This document shows positions 16,887-26,074 of a DNA stretch of 64,000 nucleotides, piece by piece. Location of the stretch: contig CAWJYU010000014.1 of assembly GCA_963847235.1 (NCBI GenBank), positions 186,001 through 250,000 of the forward strand. Direction: 5' to 3'. Origin of the DNA: JACDAN01 sp963847235 (GTDB taxonomy: Bacteria > Actinomycetota > Thermoleophilia > Gaiellales > Gaiellaceae). Position 1 is the stretch's first letter. Every line of letters begins with the position of its first letter. The notes under the pieces were generated by a model. That model was not told the DNA's origin and did not search any database. It saw only the letters and a program-made list of their open reading frames with translations. Made by a program: the position numbers and the translations under genes.

Positions 16887-19337
16887 GTGCAGGAGCTCCC
16901 GACCGGAACCGTCACCTTTCTCTTCACCGACATCGAGCGATCGACGCAGCTGCTCTCGGAGCTGGGCGACGCGTACTCCGACGTCCTTGCCGATCATCAC
17001 CGCCGCATCCGGGACGCGGTCGCCCGCCACGGCGGCATCGAGATGAGCACCCAGGGAGACGGCTTCGCGGTCGTCTTCCCCCGTGCCGGGAGCGCCGTCG
17101 CCGCGGCGGCTGACGCTCAGCGCGAGCTGGCCGACGGGCCAGTGCGCGTGCGGATGGGCGTCCACACCGGCGAGCCCTCGCTGACGGACGAGGGCTACGT
17201 CGGGCTCGCGGTGCACCAGGCCGCTCGAATCGCCGCGGCCGGCCACGGCGGCCAAGTCGTCGTCTCCGAGACGACCTGCGCGCTCCTCGACGGCGAGTTC
17301 GAGCTCCGCGACCTCGGCGAGCACCGGCTGAAGGACATCGCCGGCCCCGTTCGGCTCTTTCAACTGGGCCGTGACCAGTTCCCGCCTCTCCGGAGCCTCA
17401 GCCAGGGCCGCCTACCGCTCGACGCGCCATCGCTGGTCGGGCGCAAGCGCGAGCTCGGCGACCTCTTGCGCCTGCTCGGTCGCGAGCGTGCGCGGCTCGT
17501 CACGCTCACGGGCCCGGGAGGAATCGGCAAGACGAGCCTCGCGATCGCCGCCGCAGCCGAGCTCGTCGAGTCGTTCGACGACGGCGTCGGGGTGGTGGAG
17601 CTGGCGGCGATCCGGGAGCCCTCGCTCGTCCTGGCCCAGATCGCGGAGACACTCGGCGGAGAGGGAGACGCCGCTGCGCAGCTCGGCGACCGCGAGCTGC
17701 TGCTGATCCTCGACAACCTCGAGCAGGTGATCGGCGCCGCGCCGGAGATCGCCGGGCTTCTGGCCGCCGCGCCGAACCTCAGCCTCGTCGTCACGAGCCG
17801 CGAGCCGCTGCGGATCGCCGACGAGCGGGAGTTCCCGCTCCGGCCGCTCGCGGAGGCGCCCGCGGTGGAGCTCTTCCGCCAGCGCGCGGAGGGCGTCCTT
17901 CCCGGGTTCACCGCCGAGTACGGCCGTCTGGCCGAGATCTGCCGGCGGCTGGACAACCTCCCGCTGGCGATCGAGCTGGCGGCGGCCCGGGTCAAGGTCC
18001 TCCCTCCCGGCGAACTGCTCGGCCGGCTGGAGCAGCGCCTGCCGATGCTGACCGGCACCCGACGGGACCTGCCCGAGCGCCAGCGGACGCTGCGCGCGAC
18101 GATCGAGTGGAGCTACGAGCTCCTGACGCCCGAGGAGCAGCGTCTCTTCGAGCGCCTCGGCGCCTTCAGCGGCGGCTGGTCGCTCGAGGCCGCGGAGAGG
18201 ATCTGCGACGCCGATCTCGACACGCTCGCCTCGCTCCTCGACAAGAGCCTGATCCGCCGTGACGCGGACCGCTTCTCGATGCTCGGGACGATCCAGGAGT
18301 ACGCGGCCGAGCGGCTCGGCCCGGCGGAGGAAACCCGCAAGCGTCATGCCGAGTTCTTCACCGAGCTCGCCGAGTCGACCCAGCGCGACCACCTCGGCCC
18401 GGCGCAGACGCCACTGCGGCGGCGGTTCCGGACCGAGTGGGACAACATCCGTGCGGCGCTGCAGTGGACGATCGACTCGGGCGAGACCGAGCTCGGCCTC
18501 CGTCTCGCCGGGGCGCTCGCGACGATCTGGCTCGACCGCAACTTCGCGCTCGAGGGCCAGCAGTGGTTCGAGACGCTGCTCGAGCGGCCGGAGCCGGTCG
18601 CCGACGAGGTCCGGGCGAAGGCGCTGGGGACGGCGGCGATGGTCGCAGGCGTGCGGAGCGACTTCGAGCAGGCGATGAGTTGGGGGCAAGAGGCGCTCGA
18701 CCTCTACCGAGCCCTCGGCTCCGAGGAGGGGATCGCGTGGTCGCTGACCACGGTCGCCCTCGGGCCGATGGAGCAGGGGCGGCCGGAGGAGGCCGGCCCC
18801 ATGCTGGACGAGGCGGAGGAGCTTCACAGGAAGCTCGGGTTACCCGGCGGTCTCCGGCGGGTCCTGCACCTGCAAGGCCAGCAAGCCGCCGCGGTCGGTG
18901 ACCTCGAGCGCGGCCGGCGCCTGCTGCGCGAGTCAGCCGGTCTTTCCGCGGCAGCCGACGACCATTTCAGCGCGGCGAGCTCGCTCCACGCCCTCGGTGA
19001 TCTCGAGCTCGACGCGCGCCGGATCGAGGCGGCTGAGAGGGACTACCGCGACGCTCTCCGCGTCGCGTGGGACTCTGGTTCGGATCGGCTGGTCTGCTAC
19101 TCCCTCGCTGGGCTCGCCGCAGTCGCGGCTGTCCGGGGCGAGGCGAAGGACGCAGCGCTGCTCTGGGGCTTCGCCGAGTCCTACGAGGAGCGCCTTCGCT
19201 TCACCATGCGCGGACGCTCGCTGTACGAGGAGCGGCTGGAGCCAGTTGCGGTGGCGCACCCGGAGCAACTCGACGCAGGCCGGCGCCTCGGCGTCGACGA
19301 GGCGGTGGAAATCGCCCTGGCTCCCGCACAATCCTGA
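16887..19337 (+). CDS. Class III cyclase-like / STAND ATPase / TPR regulator, copy 1
   Basis: 816 residues in three parts. (1) A class III nucleotidyl cyclase homology domain, about 1-165: metal Asp15 in FLFTDIERS and Asp58 in TQGDGFAVVF, then GVHTGEPS; the catalytic Asn of active cyclases is replaced by His (AVHQAARI). (2) A STAND/NB-ARC ATPase, about 185-480, with P-loop LTGPGGIGKTS, Walker B LLLILDNLEQV and sensor SLVVTSREPLR. (3) TPR-type helices to the end. Such proteins resemble AfsR/MalT-like regulators but lack a DNA-binding domain. GTG start lies 12 bases after the previous stop. Signal and output are unknown. Confidence 0.88.
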   Translation: MQELPTGTVTFLFTDIERSTQLLSELGDAYSDVLADHHRRIRDAVARHGGIEMSTQGDGFAVVFPRAGSAVAAAADAQRELADGPVRVRMGVHTGEPSLTDEGYVGLAVHQAARIAAAGHGGQVVVSETTCALLDGEFELRDLGEHRLKDIAGPVRLFQLGRDQFPPLRSLSQGRLPLDAPSLVGRKRELGDLLRLLGRERARLVTLTGPGGIGKTSLAIAAAAELVESFDDGVGVVELAAIREPSLVLAQIAETLGGEGDAAAQLGDRELLLILDNLEQVIGAAPEIAGLLAAAPNLSLVVTSREPLRIADEREFPLRPLAEAPAVELFRQRAEGVLPGFTAEYGRLAEICRRLDNLPLAIELAAARVKVLPPGELLGRLEQRLPMLTGTRRDLPERQRTLRATIEWSYELLTPEEQRLFERLGAFSGGWSLEAAERICDADLDTLASLLDKSLIRRDADRFSMLGTIQEYAAERLGPAEETRKRHAEFFTELAESTQRDHLGPAQTPLRRRFRTEWDNIRAALQWTIDSGETELGLRLAGALATIWLDRNFALEGQQWFETLLERPEPVADEVRAKALGTAAMVAGVRSDFEQAMSWGQEALDLYRALGSEEGIAWSLTTVALGPMEQGRPEEAGPMLDEAEELHRKLGLPGGLRRVLHLQGQQAAAVGDLERGRRLLRESAGLSAAADDHFSAASSLHALGDLELDARRIEAAERDYRDALRVAWDSGSDRLVCYSLAGLAAVAAVRGEAKDAALLWGFAESYEERLRFTMRGRSLYEERLEPVAVAHPEQLDAGRRLGVDEAVEIALAPAQS

Positions 19338-19341
19338 GGCC

Positions 19342-21792
19342 ATGTCCGCCCTGCCGACCGGCACGGTCACCTTCCTCTTCACCGACATCGAAGGCTCGAC
19401 CCGACTGCTGGACGAGCTCGGCGCCGGGTATGCCGACCTCCTGGCCGAGCACCATCGCGTCGTCCGCGCGGCGATCGACGAGCACCGCGGCGTCGAAGTC
19501 GACACGCAAGGCGACGCGTTCTTCGTTGCGTTCTCCCGCGCCTCGGACGCCGTCGCGGCCGCATCCTCGGCGCAGGAAGCGCTCGGGAACACAGGGCTGC
19601 GCGTCCGCATGGGGATCCACACGGGCGAGCCACTGCTGGCGGAGACCGGCTACATCGGGATCGACGTGCATCGCGCGGCGCGGGTGATGTCGGCTGGCCA
19701 CGGCGGTCAGGTGGTGCTCTCGCAGACGACGCGCGACCTTCTGGACGAGGAGTCGGAGTTGCTGGATCTCGGCGAGCATCGCCTCAAGGACCTCTCTGCG
19801 CCACAGCGCCTGTTTCAGCTGGGCTCGGGAGAGTTCCCGGCCCTGAAGACGCTCTACCGAACGAATCTCCCGGTCCAGCCGACGCCGTTGGTCGGGAGGG
19901 GCCGCGAGCTTGTCGAGGCCGGCGGGCTGCTCCAGGAGAACCGACTCGTCACCCTCGTCGGGCCCGGAGGCTCTGGGAAGACGCGCCTCGCGCTCCAGCT
20001 CGCCGCTGAGGCGATCGAGGACTTCGAGGACGGTGTCTTCTGGATCCCTCTCCAGGCGGTCGCCGATCCGCGGCTCGTCGAGTCGACCATCGCCCAGAAC
20101 GTCGGGGCCAACGACGGGGTGGCCGAGTTCCTGCGCGGTCGCACTGCGCTCCTTCTGCTCGACAACCTCGAGCAACTCCTCCGGGCCGCGCCTACGCTCG
20201 CCGACCTGCTTCGGCAGACGAGCGGTGTGAAGGTGCTGGCGACCAGCCGCGAGCCGCTCAACCTCGCCGGCGAGCAGCGCTTTCCGGTCGACCCACTTCC
20301 TGACACCGACGCGATCACGCTCTTCATCGAGCGGGCTCGTGCGGTCGACCCAGGGTTCTCGTCGAGCCCGGCGGTCGGCGAGATCTGCCGCAGGCTCGAC
20401 GGCCTTCCGCTCGCGCTCGAGCTCGCAGCGGCCCGGGTCTCGCTGCTCTCCGCAGAGGATCTGGTCTCCCGCCTCGAGCGCTCTCTACCGCTGCTGACGG
20501 GCGGAGCGCGGGATGTTCCGGAACGACAGCGGACCCTTCGCGCGACGATCGAGTGGAGCTACGAGCTCCTCGAAGAGGAGGAACGGCGGGTCTTCCGCTC
20601 GCTCTCAGTTTTCGCGGGCAGCTTCGATCTCGAGTCCGCGCTGGCGATCTGTCATGCCGACCTCGACGTGCTGCAGTCGCTGATCGACAAGAGCCTCGTC
20701 CGCCGCTGGGCCAGCGGACGGTTCGGGATGCTCGAGACGATTCACGAGTACGCACGTGAACGACTGGACGAAGCCGGCGACGCTGCGGAAACCGGACGAA
20801 ACCACGCCGAGCACTTCCTCGCCTTCGCTCGGTCGGCGGAGCTGGGGACCTTTTCGATCGGCGCCGGGGATCACGAGGTCGCCCGCCTCGAGCAGGCGAA
20901 CTTTCGCGTGGCCCTGCAGTGGGCCGTCGAAAACGACGAAACCGAGATCGGGCTGCAACTGGCTGTGGCACTGGAGCAGTACTGGGTCTCCGCGGCTCCC
21001 TTCGAAGGCGATCGGTGGTTCGAGGCCCTGCTGGCAAAGCCGGACGTGATCGATCCTGGCCTGCGCGCCGCCGCACTGCGTGACCACGGAGGCGTTGTGA
21101 CGCTCGTCGGGCAGTTCGAGCACGGGGTGGCGCTCTACGAGCAGAGCCTGGCTCTCTACCGGGAGCTGGGAGACGAACCGAGCGTCGCGCACATGCTCCA
21201 CCGCCTGGCCGTCGACGCCGTTCGCGTGGAAGATTTCGAGAGGGGCCGTGCGCTCACGGAGGAGGCGCGCGCGATGACGGAGCGGCTCGGAGACGCCAGA
21301 GGTGAGGCGCTCGCGCTCGCCACGCTTGGGTCGATCTCCAAAGAGGAGGGCGATACCGACCGAGCCATCGAGCTGCTCACGGAAAGCGCGGAGGTTGCCG
21401 GTGAGGCGGGCTTCGTCTGGTGGCAGGGCGGGAGACTTCTGGACCTCGCCGAGATTGCGGTCGAGCTCAACCGTCCGGAGGACGCCCAGCGCTGGCTACG
21501 AGATGGGCTTACGGTTCTGCTCCCGCTCCGGGATCGGCAGCTGCTCGTGTGGGGGCTCGCGATGCTCGCCGCGACCGAAGCCGAGCACGGGCGGACAGAG
21601 CGCGCCGGGGAGCTGTGGGGTGCCGTCGAGGCGGAGGAGCAGCGTGGGGTGATCGGCCAGTGGGAGAGCCATCGGGAGGAATACGAACGCAGAGTTTTCG
21701 CGTACGCGGATCCGAAGCTCGAAGCGGGCCGCGAGGCGGGCAGAACGCTCACGCTGGAGGACGCCGTCGAACGCGCTCTCTCCCCGGACTGA
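19342..21792 (+). CDS. Class III cyclase-like / STAND ATPase / TPR regulator, copy 2
   Basis: Tandem paralog of the upstream gene and exactly the same length (816 residues). ATG 19342 lies four bases after its stop. Cyclase domain: Asp in FLFTDIEGS, Asp in TQGDAFFVAF, GIHTGEPL, and again His in place of the catalytic Asn with Arg kept (GIDVHRAARVM). ATPase: P-loop LVGPGGSGKTR, Walker B LLLLDNLEQLL, VLATSREPLN, and CRRLDGLPLALELAAARV. The C-terminal half is helical repeats (ALYRELGDEPSVAHMLHRLA, ALALATLGSISKEEGD). An open frame extending upstream to 18898 is only copy 1 out of frame. Confidence 0.88.
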   Translation: MSALPTGTVTFLFTDIEGSTRLLDELGAGYADLLAEHHRVVRAAIDEHRGVEVDTQGDAFFVAFSRASDAVAAASSAQEALGNTGLRVRMGIHTGEPLLAETGYIGIDVHRAARVMSAGHGGQVVLSQTTRDLLDEESELLDLGEHRLKDLSAPQRLFQLGSGEFPALKTLYRTNLPVQPTPLVGRGRELVEAGGLLQENRLVTLVGPGGSGKTRLALQLAAEAIEDFEDGVFWIPLQAVADPRLVESTIAQNVGANDGVAEFLRGRTALLLLDNLEQLLRAAPTLADLLRQTSGVKVLATSREPLNLAGEQRFPVDPLPDTDAITLFIERARAVDPGFSSSPAVGEICRRLDGLPLALELAAARVSLLSAEDLVSRLERSLPLLTGGARDVPERQRTLRATIEWSYELLEEEERRVFRSLSVFAGSFDLESALAICHADLDVLQSLIDKSLVRRWASGRFGMLETIHEYARERLDEAGDAAETGRNHAEHFLAFARSAELGTFSIGAGDHEVARLEQANFRVALQWAVENDETEIGLQLAVALEQYWVSAAPFEGDRWFEALLAKPDVIDPGLRAAALRDHGGVVTLVGQFEHGVALYEQSLALYRELGDEPSVAHMLHRLAVDAVRVEDFERGRALTEEARAMTERLGDARGEALALATLGSISKEEGDTDRAIELLTESAEVAGEAGFVWWQGGRLLDLAEIAVELNRPEDAQRWLRDGLTVLLPLRDRQLLVWGLAMLAATEAEHGRTERAGELWGAVEAEEQRGVIGQWESHREEYERRVFAYADPKLEAGREAGRTLTLEDAVERALSPD

Positions 21793-21824
21793 ACTCGGCG
21801 CGCCTTGCAGCGATTGTTGCGTCG

Positions 21825-21854
21825 TTGACACCGTGAGGCACCCGCCGCTGTAAT
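21825..21854 (+). promoter_or_regulatory. Sigma70-type promoter for the qcr/menaquinone operon
   Basis: TTGACA (21825-21830), 18-base spacer, TGTAAT (21849-21854). It lies 46 bases before the first qcrA codons, in the only gap between the cyclase genes and the respiratory block. A Shine-Dalgarno GGAGG follows, about 8 bases before the probable qcrA start. Confidence 0.65.
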
Positions 21855-21899
21855 CCGTCTCGTAGACTCGCCGCGGACGAGCGCGAGGAGGGCTCCGAA

Positions 21900-22797
21900 C
21901 TGGATCCGCACGGCGGAGACAACAAGCCGCATCTGCCAGCACCGAGCATCTGGCCGGTCGGGTTCGCCGTCGGCATCGCCTGTCGTCCTCGTCGGCCTCG
22001 TCGTCAGCAGGCCTGTCGTCGTCGCCGGCATCATCATCACGCTGATCTTCGGCTTCCTCTGGGCGCGCGACGTGATGGCGCCCGATCGCGAGCCTGCCGC
22101 CGAACCGGAGCCCGCCGCCGAGCCTCGGTCGACGGGCCAGAGCCCGAGAAGTACCCGCGAAACGTCTTCCTCGAGGTGACGACGCTCGGGCTCGGCGCCC
22201 TGATCGGAGGCATCGTCACGCTCCCGATTCTCGGCTTCGCCGTCCTTCCGGCCTTCACCGGCGAGGACCTGGACCCCGTCGATCTCGGGCCGATGGACAA
22301 CTTCCCCGAGAACGAGTGGCGCGAGGCCACGTTCCTGCTCGACCCGGCCAGGGCGAGGTGTCGCGGCGAACCGCGTTCGTCGGAACAACGGCGAGGTCGA
22401 CGGGGTAGCCGAGCATGACGATCATCTCGAACCGCTGCGTCCATCTCGGCTGTCCCGTCCAGTCCGGCGGGCCGCGCCAGGACGAGAACCGTGAGACGGT
22501 CACGACCGAGCAGGCCGAGCTGACGCTGACTCCGGTCCAGCCGGCGAACTTCAGCTGCCCCTGCCACGGCGGGGCCTACGACACGGAGGGCAACCGGATC
22601 GCCGGGCCGCCTGTCCGCGCGCTCGACCGCTTCAAGTACTCGATCGTCGGCGGGAACCTGCAGCTGCTCGAGCCGTACAGCGTCGGCAAGGTCGAAGGTG
22701 AGGGCGCGGACGCGCAGATCAGGCGTACCAGCTCCAGGGGCCGGGCGAGCACGTCGACGGGCTCTCCGCGTTCCTGTACCCGATCCAGCCCGAGGAC
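21900..22797 (+). pseudogene. qcrA: Menaquinol-cytochrome c reductase Rieske subunit, multiply frameshifted
   Basis: Pieces of one protein lie in order in different frames. 21900-21985: LDPHGGDNKPHLPAPSIWPV. 21990-22120: a membrane helix, GIIITLIFGFLWARD. 22131-22350: EPEKYPRNVFLEV plus a helix (GLGALIGGIVTLPILGFAVL). 22415-22712: the Rieske domain, with cluster motifs CVHLGCPVQ and CPCHGGAYD. 22714-22797: the end (EHVDGLSAFLYPIQPED). At least five shifts are needed. The first helix pair before the usual QcrA anchor is an N-terminal extension. No ATG/GTG/TTG fits the start; CTG 21900 has a good Shine-Dalgarno. The Rieske protein passes electrons from menaquinol to cytochrome c. Confidence 0.8.
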
Positions 22798-23622
22798 GTG
22801 CGCCCTGCGTGGCCGTCGTCCCGCCTCCCTCACGGCGCTCGCAAGCAGTCGATCACGCAGAAGATCCTCCACGTCGTCTGGATCCCGCTGAACTGGCTGG
22901 AGGAGCGTTCGGCGATCGTCAGCGGCGTCAGGTACTTCCTCTTCCGCAAGGTTCCGTCGGACATCAACTGGTTCCAGACGCTCGGCTCGGCGACGCTGAC
23001 CGCCTTCCTCGTCCAGCTTGGGACGGGCGTGGTCCTGGCCATGTACTACAAGCCGCACCCGGACGAGGCCTACGAGTCGATCCGGTACATCACGCACGAC
23101 CTCACGCTGGGGTGGCTCGTACGCGGCATGCACCGGTGGGGTGCGAGCGTCTTCATCATCCTGCTCTTCCTCCACATGGGCCGGGTGTTCCTCTTCGGCG
23201 CGTACAAGTATCCGCGGGAGCTGAACTGGATCGTCGGCGTGCTGATCCTGCCGCTGGCGCTGCTCATGGGTTTCACGGGCTACCTGCTCCCGTGGGACCA
23301 GACGGCCTACTGGGCGACGGTCGTCGGCATCAACCTCAACGGAACCGGCCCGATCGTCGGCCCGTTCCTCGCGCAGTTCTTACGCGGGGGTGACGAGATC
23401 GGCGTGAACACGCTGACGATCTTCTACGCCACGCACATGCTCCTCCTCCCCGGAGCGATCATCGGCCTGATCTTCCTGCACCTCTACCTCGTCGTCCGGC
23501 TCGGCGTCGGTCTCCCCGCCGTGGTCCGACGAGGAGGCCGGCCAGGAGCGCCCGGAGCCGCTGCCGACCGGCGACGGGGGCCTGGTCAGGCCTCGCGCGC
23601 GTGTTGGGAGGCCGCCGAGTGA
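22798..23622 (+). CDS. qcrB: Menaquinol-cytochrome c reductase cytochrome b (b6-type N-terminal half)
   Basis: Cytochrome b6-like subunit with four membrane helices. The two haem-ligand His pairs are in GWLVRGMHRWGASVFIILLF / LLFLHMGR and TIFYATHMLLLPGAI / LIFLHLYLVV; GYLLPWDQTAYWATVVG is the cd-loop of the quinol site. The first 17 codons belong to the end of qcrA, and real coding probably begins close to 22848 (KQSITQKILHVVWIPLNW); the normal start is missing, probably by indel. Near 23512 the frame shifts again: the next frame gives the proper C-terminus (PPWSDEEAGQERPEPLPTGD, stop 23626), which overlaps the next gene. Confidence 0.88.
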   Translation: MRPAWPSSRLPHGARKQSITQKILHVVWIPLNWLEERSAIVSGVRYFLFRKVPSDINWFQTLGSATLTAFLVQLGTGVVLAMYYKPHPDEAYESIRYITHDLTLGWLVRGMHRWGASVFIILLFLHMGRVFLFGAYKYPRELNWIVGVLILPLALLMGFTGYLLPWDQTAYWATVVGINLNGTGPIVGPFLAQFLRGGDEIGVNTLTIFYATHMLLLPGAIIGLIFLHLYLVVRLGVGLPAVVRRGGRPGAPGAAADRRRGPGQASRACWEAAE

Positions 23623-24449
23623 GTAGCGCGACCGACGAGCGCCGGGCGCAGCAGAAGCGCTACAAGGAGGACGTCGAGACTCGCGGGAAGGCGTTCCTCC
23701 CGTACGCGATGTTCCACGACACGGTGATGAGCCTCGTCGTGGTCATCGTCATCGTCGGGCTCGCCTGCGTCTGGTACTTCACCGCCGACGAGGCGACGGA
23801 GCCGGAAGGCGCGTCGACCTCGGGCGCGCTCGGCGTGCTCTACGAGGAGAAGGCCGACCCGGGGACGACGAGCTTCATCCCGCGGCCGGACTGGTACTTC
23901 TACTTCCTCTTCTACCTCCTCCGGATCTTCAAATGGCCGGACACGGTCTTCCTCGGAACTGTCGGGATCCCGACGATCGCCCTGATCCTGCTGCTGGCGC
24001 TGCCGTTCATCGACCGGCGTCAGGAGCGACGGCTCTCGCGCCGGCCCGTCGCAGTGATCGCGGCGGTCCTGACGGTGGTCACCATGGGCGTCCTGACGTA
24101 CAAGGGCGCTGTCGCCGAGGAGGGCACGGGGGCAACGGGCGACGTGGCGCGTTGGATCGAGGAGAACAACATTCCGGAGGGTGACGCGCAGGAGGGCGCG
24201 CAGCTCTTCGCGGAGTCCGGCTGCACGAACTGCCACCTCTATCTCGGCTCCGGCGTCTCGAACCTCGGCGCGCCCGATCTCTCGGACGTCGGGGCGGACC
24301 AGGACGCGGCCCGGTTGAAGGCGTACGTCTCGAACCCGCGCCAGTTCGGCAACCAGGTGATGCCGGTCTACGGCGAGACGCTGACCGACGAGCAGCTCGA
24401 TCAGATCGCGGCCTTCCTCGAGGCCTCCAAGGGCGCTTCGGGCGGGTAG
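23619..24449 (+). CDS. qcrC: Cytochrome bc complex subunit IV-like protein fused to cytochrome c
   Basis: 276 residues from GTG 23619. The N-terminal half is the C-terminal part of cytochrome b (b6f subunit IV type) with three membrane helices and the quinol-site PEWY-type motif, here PDWY (RPDWYFYFLFYLLRIFKWPD). The C-terminal part (about 180-276) is a mono-haem cytochrome c: haem motif CTNCH and the axial Met in NQVMPVYGE. This split and fusion is known from Bacillus and from some deep actinobacteria. With qcrA and qcrB it forms the menaquinol:cytochrome c oxidoreductase of the membrane. Confidence 0.9.
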   Translation: MSSATDERRAQQKRYKEDVETRGKAFLPYAMFHDTVMSLVVVIVIVGLACVWYFTADEATEPEGASTSGALGVLYEEKADPGTTSFIPRPDWYFYFLFYLLRIFKWPDTVFLGTVGIPTIALILLLALPFIDRRQERRLSRRPVAVIAAVLTVVTMGVLTYKGAVAEEGTGATGDVARWIEENNIPEGDAQEGAQLFAESGCTNCHLYLGSGVSNLGAPDLSDVGADQDAARLKAYVSNPRQFGNQVMPVYGETLTDEQLDQIAAFLEASKGASGG

Positions 24450-24458
24450 TAGATCCCG

Positions 24459-25142
24459 GTGACGGCGCGGACCGGCCACCTCCCGGCCGACGGCGTCCGG
24501 ACGATGTTCGACCGGATCGCGCCGGTCTACGACGCCATGAACCACGCGATGACCGCTGGGCTCGACCGCCGGTGGAGGCGTCTGGCCGCCGACGCTGTGG
24601 TCGCCCCCGGCGACAAGGTGCTCGACGCCTGCTGCGGGACCGGCGACCTCGCGCTGGCTGCGCGCGCGGCCGGCGGCGTCGTGACCGGGCTGGACTTCTC
24701 GGAGGCGATGCTGGAGCGCGCCCGGCGCAAATCGGCCGAGATCGAGTGGCTCGAAGGAGACCTCCTGCACCTGCCGTTCAGCGACCGCTCCTTCGACACG
24801 GCGACCGTCGGCTTCGGCGTGCGGAACGTCGAGGACCTCGATCGCGCGCTGCGAGAGCTGCGCCGGGTCCTGAGGCCGGGGGGCAGGCTGGCGATCCTGG
24901 AGATCGTGCGGCCGAGGGGCCCGCTCGCCCTCTTCTACAAGGCCTGGTTCGGCGGGCTCGTCCCGCTCGCGGGCAGCGTCCTGCCGGGCGGGGCCGCGTA
25001 CAGCTACCTGCCGGCGAGCGTGCGTCGATTCCCCGGCCCGGCCGAGCTCGTCGAGCGCGTGCGGAGCGCCGGTTTCCACCCGGTGGCGCATCGCCTGCTC
25101 GGAGGCGGCATCGTCGTCCTGCTCGTCGGTGAGGCGCGGTGA
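24459..25142 (+). CDS. menG: Demethylmenaquinone methyltransferase
   Basis: 227 residues, UbiE/MenG family. It adds the last methyl group of menaquinone using S-adenosylmethionine. Marks: VRTMFDRIAPVYDAMNHAMT near the start, SAM motif VLDACCGTGDLAL, GLDFSEAMLERAR, and ATVGFGVRNVEDLDRALREL, a UbiE signature; FPGPAELVERVRSAGF is near the end. The start GTG 24459 lies 9 bases after the cytochrome c gene. Its last four bases overlap the polyprenyl synthase start (GTGA). Being in line with the bc complex and menA ties quinone supply to its user. Confidence 0.92.
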   Translation: MTARTGHLPADGVRTMFDRIAPVYDAMNHAMTAGLDRRWRRLAADAVVAPGDKVLDACCGTGDLALAARAAGGVVTGLDFSEAMLERARRKSAEIEWLEGDLLHLPFSDRSFDTATVGFGVRNVEDLDRALRELRRVLRPGGRLAILEIVRPRGPLALFYKAWFGGLVPLAGSVLPGGAAYSYLPASVRRFPGPAELVERVRSAGFHPVAHRLLGGGIVVLLVGEAR

Positions 25143-26047
25143 CCGCGCACGCCGCCGTCAAGGCGACTCCGGGGCTCGACGCCTACATGGAAGCGTTGGA
25201 GAACCGCCTCCGCGAGACGGTCGCGAGCCACGCGGGCACGGTCGCGGACGCCGGGGCTCAGGCGCTCGCCGCCGGGGGGAAGCGGCTCCGGCCGCTCCTC
25301 GTCTTCCTCACCGCCACGGCTGGCCACGATCCGCTCCCGGCGGGAGCCGCGGTCGAGCTCGTCCACATGGCGAGCCTCGTCCACGACGACCTGATCGACC
25401 GGGCGGCGCTTCGCCGCGGGCAGAAGACCGCCTGGCAAACGCACGGCTCCGTCGGCGCCCGCGCGACCGGCGACTACCTGTTCGCTCGTGCGTTCTCCGA
25501 GCTGTCGGCAACCGGCGACGCCGAGGGCGTGCAGCTGCTCGCCGACGCCGCGCTCGCCCTCGTCAGCGGCGAGGCCCTCCAGCACGCGCAGGCGCACAAG
25601 CCGGACACGACCGAGGAGGAGTACCTCCGCCGGTGCACGCTCAAGACGGCGGAGCTCTTCCGGGCTGCGTGCCTGCTCGGAAGCCGAGACGAGGCAATCG
25701 GACGATTCGGGCTGGCGCTCGGCATCGCGTTTCAGATCACGGACGACATCCTCGACTGCACCGGCACGACCATCGAGACCGGGAAGCTCGCGGGGAACGA
25801 CCTGCGCGAGGGGACGCCGACGCTGCCGCTGATCTACGCGGCCCGCGAGGACACCGTCGTCCGGGAGGCGCTCGCAGGCGGGCCGCTCGACGGTGCGCTC
25901 ATCCGCGTCGCCCAGACGGACGCGCTGGAGCAGGCCCGCGAGGTCGCTCTCCGCTACGCCGCGGAGGCGCGCCGCGAGCTCGAAGGCCGGGGTCACCGCC
26001 CCGAGCTGGAGGCACTCACGCACATCGTCGTCGAGCGGCGCAGCTAG
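25139..26047 (+). CDS. Polyprenyl diphosphate synthase (menaquinone side chain)
   Basis: 302 residues of the trans-prenyltransferase family, which lengthens isoprenoid chains from IPP. First Asp-rich motif is in VHMASLVHDDLIDRA with the expected short DDxxD form; second is FQITDDILD. GGKRLRPLLVF and TGDYLFARAFSEL are further marks. Given its place between menG and menA it most likely makes the C35-C45 tail of menaquinone. The residue before the first motif that sets chain length is small-to-medium (Met/Ala-Ser), which would allow a long product, but length cannot be fixed from sequence. Confidence 0.9.
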   Translation: MTAHAAVKATPGLDAYMEALENRLRETVASHAGTVADAGAQALAAGGKRLRPLLVFLTATAGHDPLPAGAAVELVHMASLVHDDLIDRAALRRGQKTAWQTHGSVGARATGDYLFARAFSELSATGDAEGVQLLADAALALVSGEALQHAQAHKPDTTEEEYLRRCTLKTAELFRAACLLGSRDEAIGRFGLALGIAFQITDDILDCTGTTIETGKLAGNDLREGTPTLPLIYAAREDTVVREALAGGPLDGALIRVAQTDALEQAREVALRYAAEARRELEGRGHRPELEALTHIVVERRS

Positions 26048-26074
26048 GAGGGTCTGGCGATTATCGTCCAGGCG

